Assembly: GCA_041581335.1 (NCBI GenBank)
Contig: JBFIDG010000083.1
Location: forward strand, 1-8,642
Length of the DNA stretch: 8,642 bases
Direction of reading: 5' to 3'
Source of the DNA: JBFGSX01 sp041581335
GTDB taxonomy: Archaea; Thermoplasmatota; E2; JACPAO01; JAHFTW01
Below the pieces are notes generated by a model, which ran no database searches, was not told the origin of the DNA, and saw nothing but the letters and a program-made list of their open reading frames with translations. Both the position numbers and the translations under genes were made by a program. The first letter of the stretch is position 1. Every line of letters begins with the position of its first letter. Below are positions 6,567-8,642 of this stretch, piece by piece.

Positions 6567-7175
6567 TCAGAGTCCGAAGTACCCGCGAACGCCCACGAGG
6601 ACATTCGTCGTGGCGACGGATGCGAGGATCAATCCCATCACTCGGCTGATCACGCTTGCCCCGGCGTTCCCGACCAGCCGGTGGATGGCGCCCGCCGCGA
6701 GCATCAAGATCAACGTCAGCAATAGCACCGACAGCAACACCACGCCGGTCTGAACTTGTTCCCACAGGTTGAACTTGGCGTTCTCGGTCAACAGGACGGC
6801 CGCCAGCATCGCTCCGGGGCTCGCGATGGACGGCACGGCCAATGGAAAGATCGCGGCGTCGCGGCGGTTCTCGGCCAGCCGGGTCTCCTCGTCTGGCTTG
6901 CTTTCGCCAAAGATCATGGAGAGCGCGAACAGGAACAGAATGATACCCCCGGCGATCTGGAACGCCGAGAGCGGGATGGACATGGCGTTCAGGATCAACT
7001 CGCCGGCCACCACGAAGAACACGAGGACGCCCGCCGAGACCAATGTGGCCATCAATGCGATCTTACGCTTCTCCCTGGCATCGTGCCCCCGTGTCACCGC
7101 GATGAAGACGGGGATCGTGCCGATCGGGTCGATGACGGCGAAGAAGACGATGAATGTGGAAACCAGGTCGATCAT
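6567..7175 (-). CDS. MarC-family integral membrane protein
   Basis: A 202-aa protein of the MarC family, six-helix inner-membrane proteins. Some archaeal members have been linked to neutral amino acid transport, and the E. coli namesake has no proven role in drug resistance. Family motifs are clear: FAVIDPIGTIPVF (12-24) at the end of helix 1, the matching AFQIAGGIILFLFAL (71-85), PLAVPSIASPGAM (111-123) in the second inverted half, and RVMGLILAS (178-186) near the C-terminus. The two-fold repeat of the family is visible in the Pro-containing helices. I chose the ATG at 7175 since it begins immediately before helix 1 and gives the usual length; an upstream ATG at 7274 adds 33 poorly hydrophobic residues. 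No Shine-Dalgarno is seen. It is the first gene of the central minus-strand cluster. Confidence 0.93.
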   Translation of the reverse strand: MIDLVSTFIVFFAVIDPIGTIPVFIAVTRGHDAREKRKIALMATLVSAGVLVFFVVAGELILNAMSIPLSAFQIAGGIILFLFALSMIFGESKPDEETRLAENRRDAAIFPLAVPSIASPGAMLAAVLLTENAKFNLWEQVQTGVVLLSVLLLTLILMLAAGAIHRLVGNAGASVISRVMGLILASVATTNVLVGVRGYFGL

Positions 7176-7426
7176 GTCGCTGAGGCCGGCTATTGCCAGC
7201 AAGCGTGCGAATGTATCTCGGTGTTTAAGGACCGCATCATCAGGCCAACAGGAGGCTGCCTGGACGGCCAGCATTGGCTGGCCTGAGACCTGCTGCGATC
7301 ACGCTGCGCCACGGAACCGCCAAGGGGCGCCCCCGGTCGCCCCCCCGGAAGCACATTTCTACGACGCCTCCGATGGTCCCTGCGCTGCCCATGGATCGAC
7401 GCGCCATTTCCTCCATTGGGCGCCCC
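7176..7426. promoter_or_regulatory. Divergent intergenic region with nested inverted repeats
   Basis: These 251 bases separate MarC (minus) from the membrane protein gene (plus). A TTAAAC-like A/T-rich patch reads on the minus strand at about 7222-7228, some 50 bases upstream of the MarC ATG; it could be an archaeal TATA element if the leader is about 20 bases. The region also holds the dyad listed separately. Open frames from both sides cross it but look non-coding by composition and family fit. Confidence 0.4.
7240..7286. repeat. Nested inverted repeats in the MarC/membrane-protein gap
   Basis: TCAGGCCA (7240-7247) is the exact reverse complement of TGGCCTGA (7279-7286). Inside it, GGCCAGC (7266-7272) and GCTGGCC (7277-7283) form a perfect 7-bp stem with a 4-base ATTG loop. 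The two pairings share bases 7279-7283 and so are mutually exclusive. No U-run follows, so a terminator is unlikely. An operator or an RNA switch-like leader is possible, but chance pairing in GC-rich DNA is not excluded. Confidence 0.45.
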
Positions 7427-8233
7427 ATGGTCCTCGGCGACAGGACGAACCAAGCGATCATCGCCACCGTGGCGCTAGCGGCCGCTGTCCTTGCCGCCCT
7501 CCGGCTTTGGCAAGGCGATCCGCTGCTGGATGCCATCCTGCGAGGCGCCGTCGCCGGCGTCGCCATCTTCCTGACGTGGGCGCTTGGCCGAGAACTGGAT
7601 CCAGACCATCCCCTGTCCGCCTTCGTGGGTCCGGGCCTTGTCTTGGCCTACGCTGGGGCCAACGGCTCCGTCGGCGCGCTGTTCGCGTTCTGGGCACTGC
7701 TCGCCCTTCGCATCATCAACCGCACGCCCGGCCCGCCCGCCACGTGGCTTGATACTGCGTTGGCCGGTGGCTTGGCCCTCTGGCTCGTTCACCAATCGTA
7801 CTGGGTCGTGGGCGTGGCCATGGCCGCGGCGTTCGCAGCCAACGCCTTGATCGGCCCGGCCGATCGGAAGCAGTGGATCGCCGCGGGGGCCATGCTCATC
7901 GGCACGGTGGTTCTCACAGGCATCCCCGACATCCAAGTCGGTGCTGGGGTCGATCCCCAGATCTGGGCTGCGATGGTGGCTGTCGCGTTCCTGATGGGGG
8001 TCGTCGTCTACGGTTCCCGCGAAGTCCGCGCCGTCGGGGACATCACGCAGCGACCCTTGAGCCCGGCGCGGGTGCAGGCCGCCCAAGCGTTCGCGGTGCT
8101 GGGCGCGTTCTCGATGGCGTTCAGCCACGGCCTCGATGGCCTCACCCTCGCTGTCCCTTTGTGGGCGGCCATGCTGGGCGTCGGCGTGTACCGCCTGGCT
8201 GCCTGGCCGTTCCCGGCCGGTCGCCGCCCGTAG
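7427..8233 (+). CDS. Multi-pass membrane protein of unknown function
   Basis: A 268-aa hydrophobic protein that I do not recognise. It has about eight or nine predicted membrane segments (roughly 10-27, 38-54, 64-95 as one or two, 108-122, 124-142, 150-166, 178-195, 214-232, 238-256). Charged residues sit mainly in short loops: RLWQGDP (26-32), GRELDPDHP (54-62), GPADRKQW (143-150), and a longer polar loop YGSREVRAVGDITQR (195-209). The sequence is rich in Ala, Gly, Val and Leu, with no cofactor or catalytic motif that I can name. I chose the ATG at 7427 as the closest to the first helix. In-frame ATGs at 7391, 7373 and 7274 would add a basic, proline-rich leader. No Shine-Dalgarno is visible at any of them. 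It may be co-transcribed with the rRNA methyltransferase gene, which begins 121 bases downstream. Confidence 0.8.
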   Translation: MVLGDRTNQAIIATVALAAAVLAALRLWQGDPLLDAILRGAVAGVAIFLTWALGRELDPDHPLSAFVGPGLVLAYAGANGSVGALFAFWALLALRIINRTPGPPATWLDTALAGGLALWLVHQSYWVVGVAMAAAFAANALIGPADRKQWIAAGAMLIGTVVLTGIPDIQVGAGVDPQIWAAMVAVAFLMGVVVYGSREVRAVGDITQRPLSPARVQAAQAFAVLGAFSMAFSHGLDGLTLAVPLWAAMLGVGVYRLAAWPFPAGRRP

Positions 8234-8354
8234 AGCCCCCTGGGCCGTTCGCCTCTGATGGATGCCCTGGTGCGCCCATCGGCAACTACGCCCGGCCCCT
8301 TCAGGAAGTTGGTGCAGGGCGTGCGTTGAAGTCCACGCGCCCCGTCGCGCCATT

Positions 8355-8642
8355 GTGCACCTGCCCGACCTTGGCCAGCACCTGCTGTGCGACCCCCGCG
8401 TCGTCGACCGCGTCATCGAGGCCGCCGCCCTGAAGCCGGGAGACCATGTGCTGGATGCCGGGGCCGGAGAAGGGGCCTTGACGCGTCCCATCGCCGCAGC
8501 GGTCGCCCCCGGTGGAAAGGTCTGGGCTGTCGACGTGGACCCGACCATGGTGGCTGCCCTCATGCAGGACCCCCTGCCCGGCGTGACCGTCGTGGAGAGC
8601 GACCTCGTGGAGTGGCCATTGCCCGCAACACTCACGGCGGTG
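8355..8642 (+). CDS. rsmA: 16S rRNA dimethyladenosine transferase-like protein (RsmA/KsgA/Dim1), N-terminal part
   Basis: The first 96 codons of a class I, S-adenosylmethionine-dependent methyltransferase; the gene continues past the right edge. The start, LGQHLLCDPRVVDRVIEAA (6-24), matches the family N-terminus LGQHFLxD followed by the first helix. KPGDHVLDAGAGEGALT (27-43) is the SAM-binding motif I. Asp60 or Asp62 at the end of strand 2 (VWAVDVDP) would bind the ribose of SAM. ESDLVEW (81-87) fits the next acidic loop. Family members dimethylate two adjacent adenines near the 3' end of small-subunit rRNA. The catalytic N(L/I)PY-type motif lies beyond the window, so another methyltransferase is not excluded. 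The APGGKVWAVD style is also common in general methyltransferases. The GTG at 8355 is the first sensible start; no Shine-Dalgarno is visible. Confidence 0.72.
   Translation, partial: MHLPDLGQHLLCDPRVVDRVIEAAALKPGDHVLDAGAGEGALTRPIAAAVAPGGKVWAVDVDPTMVAALMQDPLPGVTVVESDLVEWPLPATLTAV

Noticed and set aside
6756..7752. Two long plus-strand frames opposite and beyond the MarC gene.
   Set aside because: They are antisense to clear MarC motifs; the second also runs out of frame through the next gene. Composition is low-quality.
7475..8635. A 386-codon open frame on the minus strand opposite the membrane protein and rsmA-like genes.
   Set aside because: Its translation is rich in Arg, His, Gly and Gln with no domain, and it is antisense to two frames that give sensible proteins. 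Typical shadow frame in GC-rich DNA.

Overview
The window is GC-rich and densely coded: twelve genes or gene pieces and no stretch over 300 bases without one. Several starts are GTG. Clear Shine-Dalgarno sites appear only inside the central same-strand cluster, and the first genes of transcription units lack one. This, the exported cysteine-free beta-sandwich protein with a short C-terminal membrane segment and Arg tail, and the overall protein style fit a GC-rich archaeon (a Thermoplasmatota-like lineage is my best guess). I cannot exclude a bacterium, and several families here (Tag, LtrA, DUF2200, AHSA1-type SRPBCC) are mainly bacterial. No mobile element, CRISPR array, rRNA or tRNA was found.

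Layout. Left block, minus strand (1-2943): a large secreted Ig-like protein, then the DNA repair glycosylase Tag, then a membrane protein that runs off the left edge and overlaps the Tag stop codon as GTGA. Facing the other way across a 233-bp gap is an LtrA-family membrane protein (3177-4376, plus strand). Central block, minus strand, transcribed right to left from 7175 to 4373: MarC-family membrane protein, compact M24 metallopeptidase-like enzyme, AHSA1-type SRPBCC protein, DUF2200 protein, Rieske ferredoxin, and a 43-codon relic of a glyoxalase/VOC protein whose stop overlaps the LtrA stop convergently. Right block, plus strand: across a 251-bp divergent gap with nested inverted repeats, an unrecognised multi-pass membrane protein (7427-8233), then the start of an RsmA/KsgA-like rRNA dimethyladenosine transferase that continues past the right edge.

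How the parts may work together. The tightest unit is SRPBCC-DUF2200-Rieske: the first two are stop-to-start adjacent (TGAATG) and the third follows after 22 bases, so they are probably co-translated. A small-molecule-binding fold beside a [2Fe-2S] electron carrier suggests a minor oxidative or detoxification function, but no oxygenase is present, so this is inference. The rest reads as ordinary housekeeping and accessory genes. I see no convincing new defence or mobile system. The items most worth a second look are the secreted protein with its anchor-like tail, the SRPBCC-DUF2200-Rieske trio with its VOC relic, and the dyad region at 7240-7286.
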